Positions 27,577 to 36,351 are shown, counted from the first letter of the stretch. The stretch is 64,000 nucleotides of DNA from Deefgea piscis (GCF_013284055.1 NZ_CP054143.1:2356001-2420000); one strand, 5' to 3'. Numbers and translations are program-made. Notes: generated from the letters alone by a model not told the origin.

Positions 27577-28503
27577 ATGGGCGTTTTTGATTTATTTTCT
27601 AAAAGACAACAGCGCGCACGTGGTGAAGTTCCTGACGTGTATGTTTATGATGCTCTTCCGCAAACTTTAAGAGTACAAATTGTACATATCATACGAGATG
27701 CATTTGGTGTCGATGGTTATTACGGTCGTGGAACAGTGGAGTCGGCTTATGAATCTGTAAATGATGCTCTTTGTAGAGAGTATGGAGTATTCGAGCTGGT
27801 CAAAAATTCAGAATCAAATTCAAACTCAGTATTAAATTTCTTTTTGAAAGAAGGAAATTTTGAAAGAGCTCTTGATGTGATTGAAATCTGCTTCAGATTC
27901 ATCAATTTGCATATTTCTGTGGATCTTGATTATCAATACGAAACTAAGCGTAAGATTAATAATATAGATGCTATTGATGAACTTAATAGCCGTTTTAAAG
28001 AGCATGGAATAGGATATCAGTTTGAATCAAATGAGTTGATTCGAGTTGATTCTGAGTTTGTGCATTCCGAAGTGGTAAAGCCCGTCTTAGCTATTCTGCG
28101 AGGCGATCAATTCAAAGGTGCAAATGAAGAGTTTTTGCAAGCACACGAACATTATCGACATGGGCGTCATAAAGAATGTCTTGTTGATTGCTTAAAATCA
28201 TTTGAAAGTACAATGAAGGCTATTTGTGATAGTCGTGGTTGGGAATATAAAGCAAGCGATACAGCAAAAAATCTGATTACAATTTGTTTTGCTCAAGGTC
28301 TTTTGCCTTCATATCTTGAATCCCAGTTTGCTTCTGTTCGATCTCAGCTAGAGAGTGGAGTGCCAACGGTTAGAAATAAAAATGGCGGTCATGGGCAAGG
28401 AACGGAAGTCATTGCGGTGCCAGAGTATTTGGTTCGATACACGTTAAATTTAACGGCTACTTCAATTTTGTTTCTTGTTGAAGCCAACACTGCGAATCAT
28501 TGA
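27577..28503 (+). CDS. STM4504/CBY_0614-like protein with Abi_C-type C-terminus
   Basis: A 308-aa soluble protein. The opening MGVFDLFSKRQQRARGEVPDV and LPQTLRVQIVHIIRDAFG match what I know of the STM4504/CBY_0614 family. The C-terminal ~100 residues carry CLVDCLKSFESTMKAICD and VPTVRNKNGGHGQG, the pattern of the abortive-infection C-terminal (Abi_C) domain. Function is not established; the Abi_C domain is linked to phage defence in other proteins. The gene is clearly AT-richer than zapE before it and is followed by a repeat array, which suggests transfer. ATG 27577 has GGCGGAA eight bases upstream. No partner defence gene adjoins. Confidence 0.75.
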   Translation: MGVFDLFSKRQQRARGEVPDVYVYDALPQTLRVQIVHIIRDAFGVDGYYGRGTVESAYESVNDALCREYGVFELVKNSESNSNSVLNFFLKEGNFERALDVIEICFRFINLHISVDLDYQYETKRKINNIDAIDELNSRFKEHGIGYQFESNELIRVDSEFVHSEVVKPVLAILRGDQFKGANEEFLQAHEHYRHGRHKECLVDCLKSFESTMKAICDSRGWEYKASDTAKNLITICFAQGLLPSYLESQFASVRSQLESGVPTVRNKNGGHGQGTEVIAVPEYLVRYTLNLTATSILFLVEANTANH

Positions 28504-28512
28504 TTTAATTTA

Positions 28513-28834
28513 GTCTGGTAGCTTGGGCTCGATAGCCCAACGTTGACCGCGCGATTGTTGGGCTGCGCTGGCGCTTAGCCCAACTTACAAATTCTAAGCG
28601 GTGTAGGGCACCGCCGCGTAGGGCGCACTCAAAGCGCAGCGTAGTGCGCCGAATGTACAATGTTTGTGAAGCTTCACCCGCATGGTTTAGACGGATTCAG
28701 TTGGTGGTCACAAGATTCTTTCAGTTAGGGTCGGCTTTAGCCGACTTGGTCGCCTGAAGGCGACCCTACAACATAGCGCTATTCTCTTGTGGAAAAACCG
28801 TGACAACATCAATCACGCTTATTTAAAGTGTCAG
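28513..28834 (+). repeat. Long direct repeat, copy 1 (modules A1 and B1)
   Basis: Module A1 (28513-28575) contains GGGCTCGATAGCCC and a larger hairpin AGCCCAA...TTGGGCT. Module B1 (28663-28834) contains two back-to-back hairpins, GTCGGCTTTAGCCGAC and GTCGCCTGAAGGCGAC. Between them (28576-28662) is a separate palindromic piece with GGCGCACT...AGTGCGCC. No gene seen. Confidence 0.85.
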
Positions 28835-29143
28835 TCCAGTAGCTTGGGCTCGATAGCCCAACGTTGACCGCGCGATTGCTGGGCTGCGCTGGCGCTGATT
28901 ACAGCCTAAATTAGATGTATTTTATTTTAGTCTTTGATTTTAAAGGTGTTCACGTCAATACCCATGATGTTTTTGTGATGCTTCACCCGCATGGTTTAGA
29001 CGGATTCAGTTGGTGGTCACAAGATTCTTTCAGTTAGGGTCGGCTTTAGCTGACTTGGTCGCCTGAAGGCGACCCTACAACATGGCGCTCTTTTCTTATG
29101 GAAAAACCGTGGCAATAGCAATCACGTTGATTTAAAGCATTAG
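28834..29143 (+). repeat. Long direct repeat, copy 2 (modules A2 and B2)
   Basis: A2 (28834-28896) matches A1 with an offset of 321 bases; B2 (28972-29143) matches B1 with an offset of 309 bases. Identity by eye is above 90 percent. The spacer between A2 and B2 (28897-28971) is AT-rich and unrelated to that of copy 1. The remainder up to 29227 holds no gene. Confidence 0.85.
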
Positions 29144-29227
29144 CGAAAAATCCCCCTGTTATGAAGATCGAATTAACACTGTTTTCCGGTCACTCAACTC
29201 TTTTCTTTCCCTTTATCGAGGTGGCTT

Positions 29228-30196
29228 ATGTTGGCGATTACGACGCTGAATCAACAATTGGTTTTGACTGATCATCCGACCCCTGAGCCGGCTGCGGGGC
29301 AGTTATTGATTAAGGTGATGGCGGCGGGGGTGAACCGGGCGGATTTGATGCAGGCGCAGGGCAAATATCCGCCGCCGGCTGGTGAGTCGCTGACCATCGG
29401 TTTGGAGGTGGCGGGCGTGGTGGTGGCGTTGGGCGATGGTGTGAGCGATTTTGCGGTCGGCGACGCGGTGTTGGGTTTGGTCGGTGGTGGTGCTTATGCC
29501 GAGTATTGCTTGCTCGATCAATCGCTTTGCTGCTTAAAGCCCGATACCCTCGATTTTGCCGCGGCGGCCAGTTTGCCCGAGGTATGGATGACGGCGTGGT
29601 TGAATTTAATCGACATTGGCCAGCTTAAAGCGGGGCAGCGGGTGTTGATTCACGCTGGGGCCAGCGGTGTTGGCGCGGCGGCGATTCAGTTGGCCAAATC
29701 AGTTGGTGCTTGGGTGGCGGTGACGACTAGCTCAGTCGAAAAGCAGGCGTTTTGCCGCGACATGGGCGCTGATTTAGTCATTGATTATCGCAGCCAAGAT
29801 TTTGCGACCACGCTTAAAGCGGCGGGCGGCGTGGATTTAATTTTGGATACGGTGGGCGGTGATTATGTCGCCGCCAATCAGCTGTGCCTTAATCGCGACG
29901 GCAGCATTATTGTGATTGGCTTACTCAAAGGCTTGAGTTGCGAGATTAATTTGGGCTTGCTGCTGGTGAAACGGCAAAAAATTCAAGGCTCGGCGCTACG
30001 CAGCCAAGCGCTAGCCGAAAAAGCCAAATTGGCCACGGCGCTACGCGATACAGTGTTGCCGCGCCTTGCCAGTGGCGAATATCGCATTACGCTCGATCGC
30101 ACGTTTGCACTCAAAGACGCGCAAGCCGCGCATGGCTATGTCGCCGCCAGTCGCAATTGCGGCAAAGTGGTGCTGCTTACCGAGTCGATTGCATAA
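29228..30196 (+). CDS. Zinc-free quinone oxidoreductase (MDR superfamily, PIG3-like)
   Basis: A 322-aa medium-chain dehydrogenase/reductase. The opening catalytic-domain block VMAAGVNRADLMQAQGKYPPP and GLEVAGVV are typical of NAD(P)H quinone oxidoreductases of the TP53I3/PIG3 type; cysteine zinc ligands are absent. The nucleotide loop is HAGASGVGAAAIQLAK. It reduces quinones or enones with NADPH in the cytoplasm. ATG 29228 follows GAGGTGGCTT. The DinB-like gene follows ten bases downstream, so the two are probably one operon. Confidence 0.9.
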   Translation: MLAITTLNQQLVLTDHPTPEPAAGQLLIKVMAAGVNRADLMQAQGKYPPPAGESLTIGLEVAGVVVALGDGVSDFAVGDAVLGLVGGGAYAEYCLLDQSLCCLKPDTLDFAAAASLPEVWMTAWLNLIDIGQLKAGQRVLIHAGASGVGAAAIQLAKSVGAWVAVTTSSVEKQAFCRDMGADLVIDYRSQDFATTLKAAGGVDLILDTVGGDYVAANQLCLNRDGSIIVIGLLKGLSCEINLGLLLVKRQKIQGSALRSQALAEKAKLATALRDTVLPRLASGEYRITLDRTFALKDAQAAHGYVAASRNCGKVVLLTESIA

Positions 30197-30206
30197 GAGA
30201 GGGTTT

Positions 30207-30710
30207 ATGTTTCAAGGCAATATGCCACAACTGATGGCAGCGTATAACCAATGGCAAAACCAGCAAATGTACGCTGCCGCTGCCACCTTAAGTGATGCTG
30301 AGCGCAAGGCGGATCGTGGGGCGTTTTTTAAGTCGATTCATAGCACCCTCAATCATCTTGTTTGGGGCGATTTGATGTGGTTGTCGCGCTTTACCGGCGA
30401 AACGCTAATTAGCTCGCCACCGGGGGTGGATGTTTATGCTGATTTTGCCGAGTTACACGCCGCGCGGATGGCGCTGGATGCGCGGATCATGGCGTGGGCC
30501 AATGGCTTGGATGCCGCGTGGCTAAACGAGCCAGTGACGTGGACCAGCAAGGTGTATGGCTTTACCCAAACCATTCCACGCTGGGTACAGGTACAGCATT
30601 TTTTCAATCACCAAACGCATCATCGTGGGCAAGTGAGTACCTTGCTGATGCAACAGGGGATTGATGTCGGTGTCACCGATTTGCCGCTATTGCCGATGCT
30701 TAATGATTAG
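30207..30710 (+). CDS. DinB-family four-helix protein
   Basis: A 167-aa protein with the DinB metal-site pattern: one histidine in the block IHSTLNHLVWGD and two in FFNHQTHHRGQVSTLLMQQG, which closes the family signature. DinB-like proteins bind a divalent metal and often act as thiol-dependent transferases; the reaction here is unknown. ATG 30207 has GAGAGGG upstream. Its TAG is immediately followed by the left end of a MITE-like element. Confidence 0.88.
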   Translation: MFQGNMPQLMAAYNQWQNQQMYAAAATLSDAERKADRGAFFKSIHSTLNHLVWGDLMWLSRFTGETLISSPPGVDVYADFAELHAARMALDARIMAWANGLDAAWLNEPVTWTSKVYGFTQTIPRWVQVQHFFNHQTHHRGQVSTLLMQQGIDVGVTDLPLLPMLND

Positions 30711-30983
30711 ACAATGTTCAGATTGCGTGTTGATGGTTTTAAGTGCCTGCGGCACGGCGGTTTGTAGTCGCAGTCAGTGGCGGCCCCCTCTTTCTTTGAC
30801 TCGCCAAAGAAAGAGGGGGAAAGAAAGGCGCCCCGAGCGCGCCCAGCTCCGCTGTGCCCTCGATTGTCGTGAGCCAAACGATAAAACTGTTTGTCTCTCT
30901 CCTCACTCGGTGCGCTTAAACGGGTTTTTAAGCCCCAGACCGACGAGCGCGGCACAGCATCAGCACCAAGTCTGAACATTGCC
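30711..30983. mobile_element. MITE-like element 1
   Basis: A 273-bp non-coding block with terminal inverted repeats of about 27 bp. The left end begins ACAATGTTCAGATTGCGTGT and the right end finishes AAGTCTGAACATTGCC. Inside is a perfect 15-bp hairpin (CCCCCTCTTTCTTTG at 30784-30798 with its complement at 30805-30819). The ends match those of the element at 41347-41559, but the interior does not. The remaining bases to 31011 hold nothing recognisable. Confidence 0.7.
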
Positions 30984-31011
30984 AAGGCTTGGTGGTAAAT
31001 ACCTTTTTGAT

Positions 31012-32487
31012 TTAAGTTTTTTGACTCCTCTGCCACGCCGCAAGAAGCTCGGCGTAGGCTACGCCGTTGATCTGTAGGCCTTCGAGTTGCTTGCTATGAA
31101 TTTGCGCTTGGCGTAGGTCACAATCGCGAATTTGCGCGCCCGCCAAATCGCAGCGCTCTATTGTTACTGGCTCGTTATCGCCATGCCAGCCGCGCGCTAA
31201 ATCATGTAAATGCGCGCCGCCCCACGAGGCGTGGCCGATTTTAACGCCGCCTAATCTCGCGTCGCCAATGGAAAGCCGTGTCAGGTTCACATTGTGCAGT
31301 TGCGCGTCTTGCATGCAGGTATCAATAAAACGACTGCCATTTAAATTGCTACTAAAAAATGTGGCATCGGCGATGGCGCAGTCATTCCAATCGTTGGCGT
31401 TTAAATTCAGGCCGATATGGTGTTGCGGCTTGCTTGGGTTGTGGCGTAAATGGCGAATAAAGGTGACGCAGTTGTCGTCGCGATCAGCCACTTGGTAGCC
31501 GCATTGGACATAAAAGCGCTCATTATCCTTGCTGTGCGCGCTGGTGCTGAGCGACCAACTATTGGCTTGGGGGACTAATCCTTCAAGTTGCGCCAAAGCT
31601 TGAGTGGCAATGCCTTGGCGGCCAAATGCAGGGTCAACGTGCAAATATTCAACATACGCTTGCCCAGCGATGGGGCCCAAATAAGCAATACCGCCAACGC
31701 ACACACCAGCGACTTCAATGGCAAAGTAGTGCGACGTTGCAATCGCATACGCCATTTTGTGCGGGCAATCATAGCCGCCAGATCCTGCGCTATCACTGTC
31801 CGAGCTCCACGGCCCGCAACGGCGGGCATGGGCTAAATACGCTGCCCGCTGTATGGCGGCCAATTGCTCGGCATCGTCTGTGGTCGCGGCGCGTAGTTGA
31901 ATAGCTGCAGTGCTGGCTAGATTTGGGCGCGGTAGGATGAAAAAATCAAACTCGCCCTCGTCCGGTACGGTGGTTTTGTCGTGCGGCACGATTGTGTTAC
32001 CTCGTGGCACGGTAGTTTTGCCTCGTGGCAAAAACCCCACTTTTTCGACCACGCGGCGCGAGCCGATATTCCAGTCTTTAACAATCGCCACCAAGGCGGC
32101 GGTGTTGCTGCACGCAAAAAACGCCTGCGTTGCTGCGGCTACGGCTTCCGTGGTCAATCCGCATTGACGGTACTCGCGGCTGATGGCGTATGCCACTTCG
32201 GGGAAGCTCGATTGCAGCCCGTCTTTGGGCCAAATGCCAACCCAGCCGATGAGTTCATTGCTTTTGGCGAGCGTAATGGCGTATAGCCATTCGCTGATCG
32301 GTTCATGCTCGGTCAAATAGAATTGTTGCCATGCCGCTAGATAGTCGCGCAATTGTGCGTCGCTCATCGCCCAGTCGGGCAGGATGTCGATAATTTCAGC
32401 TTGCTGGGTGAGGGCGCGTAGCGCGGTAAAGTCGTTGCCGGTGAAAGTGCGCAGCACGAGGCGCGCAGTAGAGAGCGAGGTTTGCAT
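31012..32487 (-). CDS. GNAT-GNAT-pentapeptide-repeat fusion protein
   Basis: A 491-aa three-part protein. Residues about 1-155 form a RimJ-type acetyltransferase (Acetyltransf_3; STARLVLRTF at the start, WNIGSRRVVEKVGF at the end). Residues about 155-175 hold three copies of a 7-residue repeat (xGKTTVP/RGNTIVP/HDKTTVP). A second GNAT domain (about 195-340) has the loop DPAFGRQGIATQAL. The final ~130 residues are irregular pentapeptide repeats (ADATFFSSNLNG, ERCDLAGAQIRDCDLRQA). Substrates are unknown. ATG 32487 has TAGGA upstream; a longer in-frame ATG at 32517 lacks one. Confidence 0.85.
   Translation of the reverse strand: MQTSLSTARLVLRTFTGNDFTALRALTQQAEIIDILPDWAMSDAQLRDYLAAWQQFYLTEHEPISEWLYAITLAKSNELIGWVGIWPKDGLQSSFPEVAYAISREYRQCGLTTEAVAAATQAFFACSNTAALVAIVKDWNIGSRRVVEKVGFLPRGKTTVPRGNTIVPHDKTTVPDEGEFDFFILPRPNLASTAAIQLRAATTDDAEQLAAIQRAAYLAHARRCGPWSSDSDSAGSGGYDCPHKMAYAIATSHYFAIEVAGVCVGGIAYLGPIAGQAYVEYLHVDPAFGRQGIATQALAQLEGLVPQANSWSLSTSAHSKDNERFYVQCGYQVADRDDNCVTFIRHLRHNPSKPQHHIGLNLNANDWNDCAIADATFFSSNLNGSRFIDTCMQDAQLHNVNLTRLSIGDARLGGVKIGHASWGGAHLHDLARGWHGDNEPVTIERCDLAGAQIRDCDLRQAQIHSKQLEGLQINGVAYAELLAAWQRSQKT
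31964..32026 (+). repeat. Three tandem 21-bp repeats inside the GNAT fusion gene
   Basis: Units at 31964-31984, 31985-32005 and 32006-32026, each ending TCGTG(C) or CTCGT and starting GGYACGR. They encode the heptapeptide linker of the GNAT fusion and keep the frame. Confidence 0.85.
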
Positions 32488-32793
32488 ACTGATATTCCTA
32501 AAATTAGCCGTGACCATCCGCGCCTTGCGTAAGGCGGCTAGTGGATAGTCAGAAAGTAGCGGACGATCAAAACCCCAACTTGGCTTGCAAGTGGATGATC
32601 GGCGGTGGGGGCTAATTAATTAGGCACGGGAATATCAAGTAAAGGATGGCATAAGCAAACAGCATATGCCGATGTAATCGGGCGCGTCAAAAGCATCGCT
32701 TAGTGTTGATCGAAGTTGTTGCCGAAACCTAACACAGGGTATGGCTTCATTGGCGATGCTGCAACAGCGCTAGAGGTAAATACCCTTGCTGTT
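32488..32793. other. Gene-free stretch between the GNAT fusion and the zinc-ribbon gene
   Basis: About 300 bases with no convincing gene, terminator or strong repeat on either strand. Confidence 0.5.
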
Positions 32794-33003
32794 TTAGCGC
32801 AGCGAATTCCAGTTGGCGATGGCTTCTTTTTTATTGCTGCCTTGCTGGCCGATGGCGCTGCAGTTGCCGTTTTTGCCTAGCTTGCTGCATTGCACCCAAA
32901 AGCGATTGGATCCGGCTTTGTGTTGCTCGGCGATGGCGCCGCATTTTGGACAGGGTTTTGGCGTTGGGCGACCGGTTTGGTCGGTGCTGGAGGTGGTGAT
33001 CAT
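32794..33003 (-). CDS. Lar-like small zinc-ribbon protein
   Basis: A 69-aa protein. PKPCPKCGAIAEQH gives the first CxxC zinc knuckle and VQCSKLGKNGNC the second pair; the end KKEAIANWNSLR matches the closing block of restriction-alleviation (Lar) type proteins (eAi..WN). Lar proteins modulate restriction-modification activity; most annotated homologues have no proven role. I chose the ATG at 33003 because the Lar-like part begins there. A longer frame to 33084 is possible. Confidence 0.65.
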   Translation of the reverse strand: MITTSSTDQTGRPTPKPCPKCGAIAEQHKAGSNRFWVQCSKLGKNGNCSAIGQQGSNKKEAIANWNSLR

Positions 33004-33208
33004 GGAGGTCTTTCTGCAGTAAAACGTAAGCTTACCTTGTTCTTGGTTTTTTGACTCGTAGAAATTGCAAAAGGCCATGACCAAAGGCCGCAGTAGCGGC
33101 GGTGATTTCTGGCGTCAATCCTTGCTGCTGTCGCTTAGTGAACGTCAATCAATGGCGCACAGTTCAATATTTTTGGAATGGCTGCAGGCTTTTGCTACGC
33201 GGTGCCGC

Positions 33209-33236
33209 CGCCACGAATGGGGAAACATTCGTGGCG
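33209..33236 (-). terminator. Strong hairpin just after pntB
   Basis: CGCCACGAATG (33209-33219) pairs perfectly with CATTCGTGGCG (33226-33236), loop GGGAAA, 10 bases after the pntB stop. There is no T-run, so it may be a transcript-stabilising or rho-linked end. Confidence 0.45.
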
Positions 33237-33246
33237 ATAAGGGCGT

Positions 33247-34614
33247 TTAATGCACCGCTTGCAGCATGCCTTCGACTACTTTTTTCGCGTCGCCAAATAC
33301 CATCATGGTTTTATCCATATAAAACAATTCATTATCGAGCCCGGCATAACCGGCGCTCATCGAGCGTTTGACCACCATGACGGTGCGCGCTTTATACGCG
33401 TCCAAAATCGGCATGCCATAAATGCTGCTGCTCGGGTCGTTCTTGGCCGCAGGATTCACCACGTCATTGGCGCCGATGACCAGTACCACGTCGGTGCTGG
33501 CAAAGTCGCTATTGATTTCATCCATTTCGATCACGCGCTCATAGGGTACTTCGGCCTCGGCCAATAGCACATTCATGTGGCCAGGCATACGTCCTGCTAC
33601 TGGGTGAATGGCATAGCGCACATCGACACCGCGCTCAGTGAGTAAATCAGTCAGCTCTTGCAGCGCATGCTGCGCGCGCGACACGGCTAAGCCGTAGCCG
33701 GGGATGATAATCACGCGTTCGGCGTTTTCCATTAAAAATGCCGCATCGTCCGCCGAGCCCGAGCGGTAGTTTTTTTGCGCACTGCCGGCTGGACCCGCTG
33801 CAGCCACTTCGGCACCAAAGCCACCGAGCAGCACCGACACAATCGAGCGGTTCATCGCTTTACACATGATGTACGACAAAATCGCACCGGATGCGCCAAC
33901 GCAAGCGCCAGCGATAATCAGTACCGGATTATCCAGCGTAAAGCCAATGCCGGCCGCCGCCCAGCCCGAATACGAATTGAGCATCGATACCACCACTGGC
34001 ATATCGGCACCACCAATTGGAATAATCAGCAGCACCCCGAGCGTCAAGGCAATCGCTACCATCGCCAAAAATGCCGCTTGGCTGCCGGTGGCGTAAAACG
34101 CGATCCCAAGGCCAACCATGCTGAGCGCCAGTAGCAGATTGATTAAATGCTGGCCTTTAAAGTTGATCGCGCGTGCGCCGAATTTGCCCGACAATTTGCC
34201 GTAGGCGACGACCGAAGCGGTAAAGGTAATCGCGCCGATGAATGCGCCTAAAAATAGCTCGATTTGCTGCGCGCCAGTGTGGCTCATTCCGGTATGGAAC
34301 ACGGCGGCAATGGCGATCAGTACCGCCGACAAACCGACCAAAGAATGCATCGCGGCCACCAGTTCTGGCATCGCCGTCATGGCCACGGTGCGCGCTTTAT
34401 ACGCGCCAACCAAGGCGCCAGCGGCCATTGCGGCGACAATCAGCCATACCACTGGGCTGTTGGCGACAAAGAACGTTGTCGCCACGGCGATGGTCATGCC
34501 GACCATGCCGTATAAATTGCCGCGCAAAGCGGTGTGTGGTGAGGAGAGTCCGCGTAGCGATAAAATAAACAGTACCGCAGCAACCAGATAGAGCAGGGCC
34601 GTTAAGTTCGCCAT
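33247..34614 (-). CDS. pntB: NAD(P) transhydrogenase subunit beta
   Basis: A 455-aa protein: about nine membrane helices over residues 1-265 and a soluble NADP(H)-binding domain (III) at the C-terminus. Domain III shows IIIPGYGLAVSRAQHAL, HPVAGRMPGHMNVLLAEA, VIGANDVVNPAA and VVKRSMSAGYAG, all diagnostic. It couples proton flow to hydride transfer from NADH to NADP+. Its ATG shares bases with the pntAB stop (TAATG), so the operon pntAA-pntAB-pntB is tightly coupled. Confidence 0.96.
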   Translation of the reverse strand: MANLTALLYLVAAVLFILSLRGLSSPHTALRGNLYGMVGMTIAVATTFFVANSPVVWLIVAAMAAGALVGAYKARTVAMTAMPELVAAMHSLVGLSAVLIAIAAVFHTGMSHTGAQQIELFLGAFIGAITFTASVVAYGKLSGKFGARAINFKGQHLINLLLALSMVGLGIAFYATGSQAAFLAMVAIALTLGVLLIIPIGGADMPVVVSMLNSYSGWAAAGIGFTLDNPVLIIAGACVGASGAILSYIMCKAMNRSIVSVLLGGFGAEVAAAGPAGSAQKNYRSGSADDAAFLMENAERVIIIPGYGLAVSRAQHALQELTDLLTERGVDVRYAIHPVAGRMPGHMNVLLAEAEVPYERVIEMDEINSDFASTDVVLVIGANDVVNPAAKNDPSSSIYGMPILDAYKARTVMVVKRSMSAGYAGLDNELFYMDKTMMVFGDAKKVVEGMLQAVH

Positions 34615-34976
34615 TATTTCGCTCCTTTTTTCGATTTGAACATATCGAGCATGCGCTGAGTGACCAAAAAGCCGCCAAAAATATTAATGCTGGCGAGGAA
34701 AATCGCTACCGCGCCAAGAACGCTAGTGAGCGTAATTTGCTGGGCGTTGATATCCACCACTTGCAGCATGGCGCCAACGACGATAATCCCCGAAATGGCA
34801 TTGGTGACCGCCATTAGCGGCGTATGTAGCGCTGGTGTGACATTCCACACCACGTGGTAGCCGACAAAAATCGCCAACACAAAAATCGTTAAACTGGCCA
34901 TAAATGGATCGCTCGTTGCTGCATGGGCGATGGGGGCTGCAGCCGTTGTAGAAGCTGCTAGGGCAAGAGTAGACAT
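34614..34976 (-). CDS. pntAB: NAD(P) transhydrogenase subunit alpha, membrane part (PntAB)
   Basis: A 120-aa protein with three to four membrane helices (about residues 25-105). [32 protein letters not shown] is the conserved core of transhydrogenase domain II alpha. It is a separate gene from pntAA, unlike the fused PntA of E. coli. It starts ten bases after the pntAA stop. Confidence 0.95.
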   Translation of the reverse strand: MSTLALAASTTAAAPIAHAATSDPFMASLTIFVLAIFVGYHVVWNVTPALHTPLMAVTNAISGIIVVGAMLQVVDINAQQITLTSVLGAVAIFLASINIFGGFLVTQRMLDMFKSKKGAK

Positions 34977-34985
34977 GGGTTTTCC

Positions 34986-36197
34986 TTAAGCAGTAATAGC
35001 ATCAGCAGTGGCCGGCACCGCGCTCGCTTGGCTTGACTGAGTGGCGCTGGCTTGAGTAGCTGGGGTGGCCGAGGCGCTGGCAAAATAAATGCTACCGGCG
35101 TGGCAAACTCGAGTGGCTTGGATGATTTCATCGTCTTGCTGCGGTGCGTAATGGGCCTCTTTATCGCTCAACAATGCTAAAAACGTCAGTACATTGCGCG
35201 CAAACATACTCGAGGCATCGGTTGGCATTAAGGCGGCTAAATTACTTTGCCCAACAATGCTGACGCCGTTGTCACTCATCACCACTTGATCGGTTTGCGA
35301 CAGCGGGCAATTGCCGCCATGGCTGACGGCCATATCGATGATCACGCTACCGGCTTTCATCCGCGCCACGGTGGCTGCGGTCAGCAAAATCGGCGCGGCT
35401 TTGCCTGGAATAAGGGCGGTACTAATGATGATGTCGGCTTGCGCGGCTTGTTGCGCAATCAGCTCGCTTTGTCGTTGCCGATAATCGTCGGACATTTCTT
35501 TGGCGTAGCCGCCGGTGTGGGCCAATGCCGCTTGCTCTTCGCTGGAGAGTTCAACTTCGACAAATTTTGCGCCCAGTGATTCAACTTGTTCGCGCGTGGC
35601 TGGGCGTACATCAAATACTTCAACGACGGCGCCTAAACGCTTGGCGGTGGCAATCGCTTGTAAGCCGGCCACGCCAGCACCCAAAATTAACACGCGCGCG
35701 GGTTTCACTGAGCCGGCGGCGGTCATCAACATCGGCATAAAGCGCGGGAAGTAATGCGTTGCCAACAGCACTGCGCGATAACCGGCAATATTGGCTTGGC
35801 TCGACAATACGTCCATGCTTTGCCCACGGGTAATCCGTGGAATCAATTCCAGCGCGTAAGCATCGATTTGTTTGGCGGCGAGTAAGCCGAGATGCGGATA
35901 GCGATGGATATCAAACAGACTCACCAGCGCTGCGTGCTCGGGATAAAGGGCAATTTCTTGGGTATTGGGCGCTTGCACTTTTAAAATAAGGGCTGCACCA
36001 CTATACAGGCTGGTTATGTCTTCGCTAATACTCGCGCCAGCCGTTAAGTAATCGCTATCTTGCCATGTTGCCGCTAGGCCGGCATTCGCTTGAACGCGTA
36101 CTTGATGCCCTTGTTTGACGAGTTTTTTAACCGTTTCAGGCGAGGCGGCGACACGGGTCTCGCCGTGTTGGTTTTCTTTTGGGATCACAATCAACAT
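34986..36197 (-). CDS. pntAA: NAD(P) transhydrogenase subunit alpha, NAD-binding part (PntAA)
   Basis: A 403-aa soluble domain I. The opening MLIVIPKENQHGETRVAASP and the NAD fold VLILGAGVAGLQAIATAKRLG are typical, with MDVLSSQANIAGYRAVLLA between. The C-terminal ~30 residues are a low-complexity A/T/Q/S tail (ASATPATQASATQSSQASA) instead of the membrane anchor found in fused PntA. It starts at ATG 36197, divergent from the DUF2325 gene. Confidence 0.95.
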   Translation of the reverse strand: MLIVIPKENQHGETRVAASPETVKKLVKQGHQVRVQANAGLAATWQDSDYLTAGASISEDITSLYSGAALILKVQAPNTQEIALYPEHAALVSLFDIHRYPHLGLLAAKQIDAYALELIPRITRGQSMDVLSSQANIAGYRAVLLATHYFPRFMPMLMTAAGSVKPARVLILGAGVAGLQAIATAKRLGAVVEVFDVRPATREQVESLGAKFVEVELSSEEQAALAHTGGYAKEMSDDYRQRQSELIAQQAAQADIIISTALIPGKAAPILLTAATVARMKAGSVIIDMAVSHGGNCPLSQTDQVVMSDNGVSIVGQSNLAALMPTDASSMFARNVLTFLALLSDKEAHYAPQQDDEIIQATRVCHAGSIYFASASATPATQASATQSSQASAVPATADAITA

Positions 36198-36351
36198 CTT
36201 GGCTTTATTCCCTGTGCGCGGTGAATGATGAGGTATTTAGCCTGATCTGCGCTTGTTACAGTTTGATGCAAAGCAACTTAGGTAAAAACCCTAGGCAAGG
36301 TGTTGTTGACGCGATAATTTCATCGAATGAAAAAAACGATTAATCGCTATT

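Noticed and set aside
28513-29143. CRISPR array in the repeat block
   Set aside because: Units are long, only two copies, contain their own hairpins, and the spacers are not of uniform length.
33209-33236. Canonical intrinsic terminator after pntB
   Set aside because: The stem is strong, but there is no T-run on the relevant strand; kept only as a terminator-like hairpin of moderate confidence.
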